Positions 19,601 through 26,836 of a DNA stretch of 63,868 nucleotides are shown in pieces. A program made the position numbers and the translations under genes. The notes under the pieces are model-generated. The model worked only from the letters and a program-made list of their open reading frames with translations. It was not told where the DNA came from and ran no database searches. The stretch is from Bacteroidales bacterium (lineage in GTDB: Bacteria; Bacteroidota; Bacteroidia; Bacteroidales; UBA932): contig JAFRPH010000049.1 in NCBI GenBank assembly GCA_017429205.1, positions 1 through 63,868 of the forward strand, written 5' to 3'. Within the stretch, counting starts at the first letter, position 1. Every line of letters starts with the position of its first letter.

Positions 19601-21282
19601 CCGTGAACGGCATCTTCAAGACCTACGACCGTAACCGTGAGCCTGTCACCATCAACAAGTACGAGTATACCTTCGGTATCAACGAGTTCGACGAGGAGAC
19701 TGGCAACGGCTACAAGCCCGGTGCGGACGGTGCTCCTGGCTACTACTACTACAAGAGCCCGGCCATGAAGGACAATATCTTTGCTGCCTTCGTTGAGAAT
19801 GGTATCATCGATGTCAATCCTGCCGGTGTCCGTGAAGGTTTCGCCGACTTCGAGGATGTGGATGCATTCTGGACGGGCGAACTCTACAACCGGACTGAGA
19901 CCTATGAGGAAGATGGCGCTACTGTCGCCGGTACTGCCAACAAGTATGTCATCATCCGCAAGACTGACGGCACTTATGCTGAGACCCGTTCCAACAAGAA
20001 GCAGATCTCTGCGAAGGATCTCCTTGCGATGAACAGCGGTGTCCAGTCCGACGACGATCCGTACGTGTTCCTGGGTAATGAGCTCTATCGCTACATCACC
20101 TCTTACATCGGTGAGAAGATTGTCATCCCGTTCCAGTTCAACTACCGTGTCCCGGCTTACGACTTCCTGCACCAGACGAACTACACCTTCGACGATGGCC
20201 AGTGGTACTCCATGGCTTCTCCGAAGTACGACGTCAACAAGAAGTCCCTCAAGAAGTACGATGTCGAGTACATGAATGTTCCGGCCCTGGCCTTCAACAT
20301 CGTGGACAAGAACAAGCGTTACTTCAACTACAAGGATGAGCCTATCGCCGATGATGATCCTCAGTACTTCTACAACGATTCCCTGAAGATCAACTTCTAC
20401 TACACCGATCCTGAAATGGACGAGACTGACATCGAGGAGCAGAGCGCTACCGACGAGCTCAAGAAGTACGGTCAGCTCTGGTTCAACGCCTACGACCAGG
20501 CTGCTTACTACCAGGTCGAAGAGGCTAAGAACTTCGAGCACACGGTGTTCTACTATCGTTCCACGCGCGATGCCATCCCGATGTTCGGTACGCTTGAAAT
20601 CGCTTGCGACGGTGTCCGCTTCCCGATCCCGACTTCCTTCGAGGAGAACAATGGTGGCAAGTATGTCGCCAGCGAGATCCGCGGTGAGGAGACCGACTAC
20701 TCCAACTTCGAGCTCCGTGCCTGGAAGCCGTTCTATGTCCCGACCTACACCCGTGAACTCGAGGTCAAGCTCGATGAGCATGGCAAGTATGTCGTGAACG
20801 TCCTCGAAGGCCTGCAGTTCTTCGATGGCCGTGAGGTGGCCGCCAGCACCCCGCTTGACGAGGTCAAGGATCCGTTCGTGGAGGGTACCTACAGGCTCGA
20901 TGCCTTCAATAACGGTACGACCTCTTACTTCCGTCCGATGCTCGGCTTCAACGAGGATCCTCAGGGTGGCGAGCCGGTTTGGGGCTGGGTTGTCGGTGAT
21001 GCCGACAGCACCAACGGTTACTATCCGGGTGTCAGCTCTTGGGATGCTTACGACCTGCAGGAGAAGAGCTTCGTCTTCTCTAAGGATGGTGTCCCGATGG
21101 ATCTCCGCCGTCTGATCGACATCGACGAAGAGACCTACACCATGACCTTCGACTACAACAGCCAGATCCAGTTCTACGATACGGCTACGATCAGCTTCGG
21201 CTTCGATCTCCAGTCTCCTTGGCAGAAGTTCGCCGAGCCGTTCAAGGTCAATGTCGTGATCAAGGGCCTGAACGCTCAGTAG
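16663..21282 (+). CDS. Giant acidic coiled-coil surface lipoprotein (1539 residues)
   Basis: The lipoprotein signal MKVKFTKLAALLLAGVALFATGC has its cysteine at residue 23. Residues about 28-470 are a long predicted coiled coil with heptad-like patterns and a threefold 19-residue repeat (AAKDRIKALEDADYQGQID) at residues 137-193. A second duplicated unit, LLAG(D/E)W..KTV, occurs near residues 187 and 355. From about 480 (IQSIVYVPDYDDLKITSN) the protein becomes a 1050-residue, very acidic, Tyr/Phe-rich and probably beta-rich region with no domain I recognise. The N-terminus recalls Bacteroidales families annotated DUF4988 or PL29 N-terminal-like, a resemblance only. GCT/GGT/GTC-rich codons suggest high expression. 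It follows the OmpA gene and ends with its own terminator. A structural surface or S-layer-like role is possible but unproven. Confidence 0.92.
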   Translation: MKVKFTKLAALLLAGVALFATGCTDYEVDIQKVDKKVDNLTSEVNNKIASLEQQIAGINATIATLETKAAHDADIQTLRNELAAAKSDLQDEFNGKINKAVADLTAEINKKVNQADYDVDKAAIEKAIKDVNDALNAAKDRIKALEDADYQGQIDAAKDRIKALEDAHFQDQIDAAKDRITKLENLLAGDWDGKTVKETIDALAETVADLEIEVNGKISALDERLTKAEAAIKKINEETIPALQGQVDDINNVKIPALQQDIQDLKDGKLDKAEFEKYKEATANTIRLMQEAIQNLADTKVDKTEFDAKVAEILAKFDDYVLKTTFEAFKAIVGTEDELKNFEGTIIGRLKACEALLAGEWGDKTVQEYIDAKDKALQDQLDKIVNELIPALDKRVKDLEKSVNEVILPQLKFALDYEGGLKAYIDDNDAKTLAAAKDYTDAEVQKVRDELNKFKAQMYDLLHQLASRIQSIVYVPDYDDLKITSNMAKTTVPGVEGALYIDQPTTITYKILPAEYAAAVVDLAKASEFKDLLFFDVKTVNTRADEEADVEPAFQIIAAEKDANIDENGLVTFTVLPVNVASAAFAATAIPVEFNAVFGNVANVFGFDVPYLWADGEYVYPVVKEEDLEAYLARTAFAASLRFVTQDITIPSDPASEEYNEVASTYNVLYPGISHIVDVPAESFKKEPDGTLREFTEDERHLKLPYNSPDTKIILDQAVPGYVIDGDLMSYEQASEAGIVVPKYDIQFPTDEDIVWIDNNGNQKKDDYIVATGSYVKVNMNLDADVAARMFEIGNQVAATYVFKSEVGEFSDEGDVTITKELGEIAVSANAVWTWDWNKDGVVELDGEPVDLGDALIDHNRYYKVEQADTNYVRMVWPVDIDEAGFAKLQADLGIELEDFAGLTPNVETFKIEVADRLNAAGEEIADEELVFEALADDAAFEIANVAIKDGKLYADFLNFEWDKVYKVTAEYELQYAVITVNGIFKTYDRNREPVTINKYEYTFGINEFDEETGNGYKPGADGAPGYYYYKSPAMKDNIFAAFVENGIIDVNPAGVREGFADFEDVDAFWTGELYNRTETYEEDGATVAGTANKYVIIRKTDGTYAETRSNKKQISAKDLLAMNSGVQSDDDPYVFLGNELYRYITSYIGEKIVIPFQFNYRVPAYDFLHQTNYTFDDGQWYSMASPKYDVNKKSLKKYDVEYMNVPALAFNIVDKNKRYFNYKDEPIADDDPQYFYNDSLKINFYYTDPEMDETDIEEQSATDELKKYGQLWFNAYDQAAYYQVEEAKNFEHTVFYYRSTRDAIPMFGTLEIACDGVRFPIPTSFEENNGGKYVASEIRGEETDYSNFELRAWKPFYVPTYTRELEVKLDEHGKYVVNVLEGLQFFDGREVAASTPLDEVKDPFVEGTYRLDAFNNGTTSYFRPMLGFNEDPQGGEPVWGWVVGDADSTNGYYPGVSSWDAYDLQEKSFVFSKDGVPMDLRRLIDIDEETYTMTFDYNSQIQFYDTATISFGFDLQSPWQKFAEPFKVNVVIKGLNAQ
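17071..17241 (+). repeat. Three tandem 57-bp units within the coiled coil
   Basis: Three consecutive 57-bp units begin at 17071, 17128 and 17185. Each starts GC(T/C)GCCAAGGATCGCATCA and encodes AAKDRI(K/T)(A/K)LE. The first two are almost identical; the third diverges in its second half. Confidence 0.85.
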
Positions 21283-21301
21283 TCTCTACAGTGACTCTCT
21301 C

Positions 21302-21335
21302 AAAGGGTCGGTTCCGCAAGGGACCGACCCTTTTT
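21302..21335 (+). terminator. Terminator of the OmpA-giant lipoprotein operon
   Basis: An 11-bp stem (AAAGGGTCGGT with ACCGACCCTTT), a 10-nt loop and a T run end at 21335, starting 20 bases after the stop. Confidence 0.88.
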
Positions 21336-21354
21336 ATTTGTTCCGGGGTTTTCT

Positions 21355-21362
21355 TATATTTG
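21355..21362 (+). promoter_or_regulatory. -7 promoter box for the small barrel gene
   Basis: TATATTTG matches TAnnTTTG and lies 28 bases before the ATG at 21391. Confidence 0.7.
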
Positions 21363-21390
21363 TACGACGAATTGACATAACCTTGAACCG

Positions 21391-21885
21391 ATGAAACGAA
21401 TCCTCGTATTTCTTGCGGCCGTTGCTGTCGCGATTTCCGCTTCCCTGGACGCCTTTGCTTCGGAGCCTGACAAGCCTGGCACCAAGCTCATCACCATCCA
21501 GGGCGGTTATGGCCCGGGTATCGCCGCTGTTCTTTCCGGCAATATTGCCATGGCGAACCTCGGAGCCAGTCACCTGTATGGCGGCCTGCAGCTGGGTGGC
21601 AATTTCCGCCACGGGAAAGTGGCCGAAACGCATAAGACGGACCTCTCGGTGTCGCCCCGCTTGATGCTGGGATGGAATCTGGGCCGGGTCGTGGAGATCC
21701 ACGCCGGCGGTCTCGCCGGTATTGCGGCGGTGAAATTTGATGCGGACCAAAGCAATCTCGCTTTCTGCTGGGGTGGCTTCGGCGGCCTCCGCCTGAATTT
21801 CAGCGACTCCTTCGGTCTCGTCCTGGAAGGCTGCTACTCCAAGCAGCTTCCGTACGGTCTCGCCGGTGTCGCATTCAAGTTCTAA
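21391..21885 (+). CDS. Small secreted protein, probable outer membrane beta-barrel
   Basis: 164 residues. The signal peptide (MKRILVFLAAVAVAISASLDAFA) is probably cut before SEPDKPG. The mature part alternates hydrophobic and polar residues, is glycine-rich (GGYGPGIAAVL, GGLQLGGNF, LMLGWNLG, GGFGGLRLNF) and ends in aromatic AFKF, typical of small outer membrane barrels with a C-terminal Phe. I cannot name a family. It has its own promoter and a downstream hairpin, so it is monocistronic. Its position after the OmpA-giant lipoprotein operon suggests, but does not show, an envelope role. Confidence 0.85.
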   Translation: MKRILVFLAAVAVAISASLDAFASEPDKPGTKLITIQGGYGPGIAAVLSGNIAMANLGASHLYGGLQLGGNFRHGKVAETHKTDLSVSPRLMLGWNLGRVVEIHAGGLAGIAAVKFDADQSNLAFCWGGFGGLRLNFSDSFGLVLEGCYSKQLPYGLAGVAFKF

Positions 21886-21909
21886 TCTATCAGACAGATA
21901 CAAAAGATT

Positions 21910-21939
21910 GGCCGGGTCTCCTCCCCAAGAGACCCGGCC
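21910..21939 (+). terminator. Hairpin after the small barrel gene
   Basis: An 11-bp perfect stem (GGCCGGGTCTC with GAGACCCGGCC) has an 8-nt loop, 25 bases after the stop. A weak TATATAAAA tract rather than a T run follows. Confidence 0.65.
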
Positions 21940-22080
21940 GGTATATAAAACGAACTTAACAAATAGACATGAACTTGAATTCAATGTCCATAGCAAAGGT
22001 ATAACCTTTTACCGAAATAACCAAATTCTTTACGGATTTTAAGTAAATTAAAATATTTTACTTTTAATTTAAAAGATTTT

Positions 22081-22122
22081 AGATTTCTCGACTCCGCCTG
22101 CGGCGTCGCTCGAAATGACAGG
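22081..22122. repeat. Dispersed palindromic repeat, diverged copy
   Basis: AGATTTCTCGACTCCGCCTG (22081-22100), running on to CGGCGTCGCTCGAAATGACA, is the reverse-oriented form of the TGTCATTCCGAGCGAAGC-type repeat, with the same ATTC/CTCGACTCCG and ATGACA ends. Confidence 0.6.
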
Positions 22123-22227
22123 GTAGTCATCCACATCGACCCTTTGAAAATCCACTTTTGACGCTCTCGGTGCAGTTCGTAATTGATTGATAATCAAGCG
22201 CGAATTCTTTCAGGGGCTCGCTTGTTG

Positions 22228-22250
22228 TCCACTTTCGGCGGAAAAGTGGA
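22228..22250. promoter_or_regulatory. Perfect palindrome upstream of PUL1 susC (candidate regulator site)
   Basis: TCCACTTT-N7-AAAGTGGA is a perfect 8-bp inverted repeat centred about 33 bases upstream of the -7 box at 22272. A further half-site TCCACTTTT lies at 22151. The position suits an activator of the susC promoter. Confidence 0.5.
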
Positions 22251-22271
22251 ATAATGGAATCGGTTCGTCCG

Positions 22272-22279
22272 TAATTTTG
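22272..22279 (+). promoter_or_regulatory. -7 promoter box for PUL1
   Basis: TAATTTTG followed by C matches TAnnTTTG, giving a leader of about 50 bases to the susC ATG at 22336. Confidence 0.65.
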
Positions 22280-22335
22280 CACTGTCCGGCACCGGCTGCC
22301 GGGCGCACACTTGAACAAACCATTCCAAAACCTTT

Positions 22336-25311
22336 ATGAAAAAAATCGTTGTATTCGTAATGATGCTTCTGAGCGTAGCGGCTTACGCGCAGAGGCGGAC
22401 CGTTACGGGCACGGTGACGGAAGGGTCCGGCTATCCCGCGATCGGCATCACGGTCGTCGAGCAGGGCACCCAGAACGGCGCCGTGACCGACGCTGACGGC
22501 CGGTATTCCATTTCGGTCGCCGGTCCGCAGTCCGTGCTCGTGTTCGACGCGCTCGGCTACGGCACCGTCACCGAGACCGTGGGTTCCCGTTCCGTCGTGG
22601 ACGTGACCATCCAGGAGGAAGCCCTCGCGCTGGACGCCGTCGTGGCCATCGGCTACGGCTCCGTCCGCAAGAAGGACCTCACCACGGCCGTGTCCATCGT
22701 TTCCACCGAAGACGCCGCCCTGCGGCCCGTTTCCGAGGCTTCCGGCCTCATCCAGGGCAAGGTGGCCGGCGTCCAGGTCCAGCAGACCAGCGGTCTGCCG
22801 GGCTCCGGCATGACGGTCCGCGTCCGCGGCAACAGCTCCATCGCTTCTTCCAACGACCCGTTGTACGTCGTGGACGGTGTTCCCGTGGGTGAGGGCTCCT
22901 ACGCCATCGCCTACCTGTCCCCGAACGACATCGAGACGATGCAGATCCTCAAGGACGCCTCCTCCGCGGCCATCTACGGCTCCCGCGCGGCGAACGGCGT
23001 CGTGCTCATCACCACCAAGCAGGGCGGTCGCAACCAGGCGCCGCGGGTGAATTTCACCTCCTACGTGGGCATGTCCAACGTGACGCGTTCCTTTGAGGTC
23101 CTGAATGTGGACGAGTACCGCGAATACGCGAAGGAATTCAATATCAACATCCCTGCGGGCCTCAAGGACGAGACCGACTGGTTCGACTACACCTACAAGA
23201 CCGGCATCACCCAAAATTACCAGCTGGGCGTCTCCGGCGGCGGTGACAAGTTCCGCTACTACATCGGCGGCGGCTACTCCGACGAGCAGGGTATCATCAA
23301 GGTCGCCTACGCCCGCCGCTACAACGTGCGCGCCAGCTTCGATGTGGACATGTACAAGTGGCTCACCGTGGGCGCGAACGTGGCCTATTCCAACTACAAG
23401 AACAACGGCATCATCTCCGGTACGGGTGCGAACCGCGCCGGCGTCGTCCTCTCCGTCATCAACACCCCGACCTACGCCGTGGTGTGGGATCCGGAGAACC
23501 CGAAACAGTACTACGACGCGTTCTACGGCCTGGGCGGCTACACCACGCCGGCCGAGAACATGGCTCGCAGCGAGAGCAATTTTGACGTCACCGACCGCGC
23601 CATCCTCACCGGCTACGCGCAGATCAACTTCACCAAGAAGCTGAACTTCAAGAGCACGGTCTCGATGGACCGCCGCTGGGTCCACAGCTGGTCCTACCTG
23701 GACCCGGTCCAGACCGGTTACGGCCGCACCCAGCACGGCGAGGCGACGGACACCCGCAGCGACGACCGCCGCATGATCTATGACAACATCCTTTCCTACA
23801 AGGACACCTTTGGCGGCAAGCACAACCTGGACGTGATGGCCGGCACCTCCGCCACCACCTCCGACTGGCAGCAGCTCAGCGGTTCCCGCAGCAACTTCAA
23901 CCCCGAGTACTACGACAAGATCTGGGGCCTCGGCGGCGGCAACAAGGGCGGCCTCCGCGGCCAGTCCACGGGCTGGTCCCAGTGGGCGATCATGTCCTAC
24001 CTGGGCCGTGTCGCCTACAACTTCGACAGCAAGTACTACCTCACGGTGAACTTCCGTGCGGACGGTTCCTCCAAGCTGGCTCCGGGCCACAAGTGGGGCT
24101 ACTTCCCGTCCGCTTCCGCCGCCTGGCGCCTCACCGGCGAGGATTTCCTGAAGGACGTCTCCTGGCTGAACGACCTCAAGCTCCGCGCGGGCTGGGGCCA
24201 GCAGGGCAACCAGTCCGGCCTGGGCGACTACGCCTGGGTCCAGACCTACGGCACCACCTACTATGACTGGACGAACGAGGAATACGCCTATGCGACCCCG
24301 TCCATCGGCGGCAAGTCCAACTTCGGCAACAAGTACCTGACCTGGGAAACCACCACGCAGACGAACGTGGGTGTCGACGCGAGCCTCTTCCAGAGCCGGA
24401 TCACCCTTGCGGTGGACGCCTACTACAAGAAGACGGACGGCCTGCTGATGAACGTCTCCCTCCCGGCTCCGAACCCGAGCATCTTCCGCAACGAGGGCAA
24501 GATGTCCAACTGGGGCGTCGAGTTCGCCCTGAACACCGTGAACGTCGCCCGGAAGAACTTCGAATGGACGACCGACTTCAACCTCTCCCTAAACCGCAAC
24601 AAGCTCGAGAACCTCCAGCTCCAGCAGGTGTACTACTACGTGAACCCCGAGCGCATCGGCGAGAACATCGTCCGGATGGCTCCCGGCGAGGCCCTGTCCA
24701 AGTTCTGGGGCTACAAGGTCACCGGCGGCGTGGACCCGGAGACGGGCCTGCTCGTGTACGAGGACCTGAACGGCGACGGCGACATCACCGACGCGGACAA
24801 GCAGTACATCGGCGACGCCAACCCGAAGTTCATCGGCGGTATGACCAACAACTTCCACTTCTACGGCTTCAACCTGAGCATCCTGGTGACCGGTTCCTAC
24901 GGCAACGACATCTTCAACGTGTCCAAGGTGGACATGATGGGCATGCAGAACGGCGCGAACCAGCTGCACAGCGTCGTCCGCCGCTGGCGGATCCCCGGCC
25001 AGATCACCGACATCCCCAAGGCCGGCGAGAACTGGAACGCGAAGCCGTCCGACTACTGGATCGAGGACGGTTCCTACCTGAAGGTGAAGAACATCACCCT
25101 GTCCTACGACTTCCAGGGCAAGTTCCTGCGCAAGCTGAACATCGCGAAGATCCAGCCTTACGTGACCCTCTCCAACTTCCTGACGCTCACGAAGTACACG
25201 GGTTACGACCCTGAAATGAGCCAGTATTCCAGCGCCACCAACATGGGCATCGACTACGGCACCTATCCGAACGTGAAGACCGCCATCTTCGGCGTGAACA
25301 TCGACTTCTAA
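22336..25311 (+). CDS. SusC-family TonB-dependent outer membrane transporter (PUL1)
   Basis: 991 residues. Imports glycan oligomers across the outer membrane with TonB energy. A signal peptide (MKKIVVFVMMLLSVAAYA) is followed by a carboxypeptidase-regulatory-like domain (RRTVTGTVTEG...GRYSISV). The TonB box/plug region has VVAIGYGSVRKKDLTTAVS and the SusC signature GNSSIASSNDPLYVVDGVP, then ILKDASSAAIYGSRAANGVVLITTK. The 22-strand barrel ends with FGVNIDF. There is no STN domain, so anti-sigma signalling is not indicated. susD follows 12 bases downstream. The substrate is inferred from the GH30 neighbour as a beta-glucan, probably beta-1,6-linked. Confidence 0.97.
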   Translation: MKKIVVFVMMLLSVAAYAQRRTVTGTVTEGSGYPAIGITVVEQGTQNGAVTDADGRYSISVAGPQSVLVFDALGYGTVTETVGSRSVVDVTIQEEALALDAVVAIGYGSVRKKDLTTAVSIVSTEDAALRPVSEASGLIQGKVAGVQVQQTSGLPGSGMTVRVRGNSSIASSNDPLYVVDGVPVGEGSYAIAYLSPNDIETMQILKDASSAAIYGSRAANGVVLITTKQGGRNQAPRVNFTSYVGMSNVTRSFEVLNVDEYREYAKEFNINIPAGLKDETDWFDYTYKTGITQNYQLGVSGGGDKFRYYIGGGYSDEQGIIKVAYARRYNVRASFDVDMYKWLTVGANVAYSNYKNNGIISGTGANRAGVVLSVINTPTYAVVWDPENPKQYYDAFYGLGGYTTPAENMARSESNFDVTDRAILTGYAQINFTKKLNFKSTVSMDRRWVHSWSYLDPVQTGYGRTQHGEATDTRSDDRRMIYDNILSYKDTFGGKHNLDVMAGTSATTSDWQQLSGSRSNFNPEYYDKIWGLGGGNKGGLRGQSTGWSQWAIMSYLGRVAYNFDSKYYLTVNFRADGSSKLAPGHKWGYFPSASAAWRLTGEDFLKDVSWLNDLKLRAGWGQQGNQSGLGDYAWVQTYGTTYYDWTNEEYAYATPSIGGKSNFGNKYLTWETTTQTNVGVDASLFQSRITLAVDAYYKKTDGLLMNVSLPAPNPSIFRNEGKMSNWGVEFALNTVNVARKNFEWTTDFNLSLNRNKLENLQLQQVYYYVNPERIGENIVRMAPGEALSKFWGYKVTGGVDPETGLLVYEDLNGDGDITDADKQYIGDANPKFIGGMTNNFHFYGFNLSILVTGSYGNDIFNVSKVDMMGMQNGANQLHSVVRRWRIPGQITDIPKAGENWNAKPSDYWIEDGSYLKVKNITLSYDFQGKFLRKLNIAKIQPYVTLSNFLTLTKYTGYDPEMSQYSSATNMGIDYGTYPNVKTAIFGVNIDF

Positions 25312-25323
25312 ACCGGCAGCAAT

Positions 25324-26832
25324 ATGAAAAAGATCAATAACATCCTGGCCATCGCCGCCATTTTCGCCCTGACTGCCTGCGACCTGGACCTCTATTCCCC
25401 GACCTCCTTCAACAAGGGCAACGTGGAAACCTCCGGCGACTCCGAGGAGACCGCCTCGCAGTACACCCGCCGCTCCGATATGGAGAGCCTCCGCAACTCC
25501 CTGTACAACAGCTGGGTGAAGGACATCCAGGAGATGGGCCTCGAAGACTGGCTCGTCTATTCCGAAACCCGTGCCGACAACGCCTACTGCGGCACCACCT
25601 CGGCCGAGATCATGTCCCTGGAGGCCAACAAGCAGGACGGCTCCAACAAGAACATCACCCGCGACTGGAACTGGTACCAGACTCAGGTCTCCAACGCGAA
25701 CCAGATCATCTGCAACGTGGACCGCATCCAGGCCGAGGACAGCTCGATGTCCACGGCCGAGCGCGACCAGTGGAAGGCCGAGGCCCTCATCTGGCGTTCC
25801 TTCTGCTTCTTCCGCCTCACCCAGCTCTGGGGCGACGCCCCGATGGTCCTCGAGATCCCTCCGACCATCACCGTCGAGAACGTGGAGCAGGTGTATCCGC
25901 TCTATTATCCGGACCGCACGCCGATGAACGACGTCTACGAGCAGCTCGTCAAGGACCTCACCTGGGCCGCCCAGTACGCGCCGAAGTCCAATCCGTCCAA
26001 CAAGATGCTGATGTCCGACGCCTTCGCGTACGGCCTCCTGGCCCGCATCTACGCCGAGAAGCCCATCCGCGACTGGAGCAAGGTCATCCAGTACTGCAAC
26101 CAGATCGAGGGCATGGGATTCTCCCTGGAGCCCGAATACGGCAAGCTCTGGAGCTATGACGACGACGATGCGTACCGCAACTCCCCGGAATCCATCTTCG
26201 AGGTCCAGTGGACCAACAAGGCCAGTGGCAACTGGGTGTATATGATGTACCACCGCAACGCCTACAGCCCGAACGACAGCTATTCCTGGGCCAAGTGGAC
26301 CACCCCGTCCCGCGACCTGATCGAGGCCTACCAGAAGGAAGGCGACGAAGTCCGCTACAAGGCTTCCATCGTGTGGGATTCCTGCGGCTGGAGCAATTAC
26401 TATCCGTCCGACAACTATGCGTTCATGCACAAGATGCCGACGAACGTCTCCTCCATCCTCGTGATGCGTCTGGCGGAGATCTATCTCCTTCACGCCGAGG
26501 CGCTTGCCTGCACGGGCGACCTCGCCGGCGCGACCGAGTACGTGAACAAGGTCCGCACCCGCGCGAAGCTCGCCGGGATCGCGGTTCCGGCCTCCCAGGA
26601 CGCCGCCATCGACGCGATCCTCAAGGAGCGTCGTCTGGAGCTCGCCTTCGAAGGCTTCCGCTTCTTTGACCTCGCCCGCCACGACCGGATCTACCAGGTC
26701 CACGACAGCATGAACGCCAAGGACTCCTATTGGCAGCAGCGCAAGCCCCTCACCGAGACCCGCCTCTTCCTGCCGGTCCCGACGACGGCCCTCGACGCCA
26801 ACCCGAACATGAGCCAGAACGCCGGTTATTGA
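25324..26832 (+). CDS. SusD-family glycan-binding lipoprotein (PUL1)
   Basis: 502 residues. Surface lipoprotein that forms the lid of the SusC transporter and captures glycan. The signal MKKINNILAIAAIFALTAC has the lipid-anchor cysteine at residue 19. The RagB/SusD N-terminal region and TPR-like helices include WKAEALIWRSFCFFRLTQLWGDAPMV. The C-terminal SusD part has MRLAEIYLLHAEALACTGD, NKVRTRAKL and ERRLELAFEGFRFFDLARHD. It lies between susC and GH30 with tight spacing (12 and 4 bases). Confidence 0.97.
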   Translation: MKKINNILAIAAIFALTACDLDLYSPTSFNKGNVETSGDSEETASQYTRRSDMESLRNSLYNSWVKDIQEMGLEDWLVYSETRADNAYCGTTSAEIMSLEANKQDGSNKNITRDWNWYQTQVSNANQIICNVDRIQAEDSSMSTAERDQWKAEALIWRSFCFFRLTQLWGDAPMVLEIPPTITVENVEQVYPLYYPDRTPMNDVYEQLVKDLTWAAQYAPKSNPSNKMLMSDAFAYGLLARIYAEKPIRDWSKVIQYCNQIEGMGFSLEPEYGKLWSYDDDDAYRNSPESIFEVQWTNKASGNWVYMMYHRNAYSPNDSYSWAKWTTPSRDLIEAYQKEGDEVRYKASIVWDSCGWSNYYPSDNYAFMHKMPTNVSSILVMRLAEIYLLHAEALACTGDLAGATEYVNKVRTRAKLAGIAVPASQDAAIDAILKERRLELAFEGFRFFDLARHDRIYQVHDSMNAKDSYWQQRKPLTETRLFLPVPTTALDANPNMSQNAGY

Positions 26833-26836
26833 TGCT

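Larger units (their letters stand above)
21886..22335. other. 450-bp intergenic region with AT-rich island, repeat and PUL1 control region
   Basis: No gene is supported here. In order it holds a hairpin (21910-21939), a strongly AT-rich island (about 21995-22090) with an AAGTAAA/TTTACTT inverted repeat, a dispersed repeat copy (22081-22122), an inverted repeat TTGATT-GAT-AATCAA (22183-22197), a perfect palindrome (22228-22250) and the PUL1 -7 box (22272-22279). Confidence 0.7.

Noticed and set aside
16612..20781. A 1389-codon open frame antisense to the giant lipoprotein gene
   Set aside because: It lacks a signal, motif or promoter and reads as Val/Leu/Asp/Gly-rich filler. It arises because the sense gene's codon bias avoids TTA, CTA and TCA.
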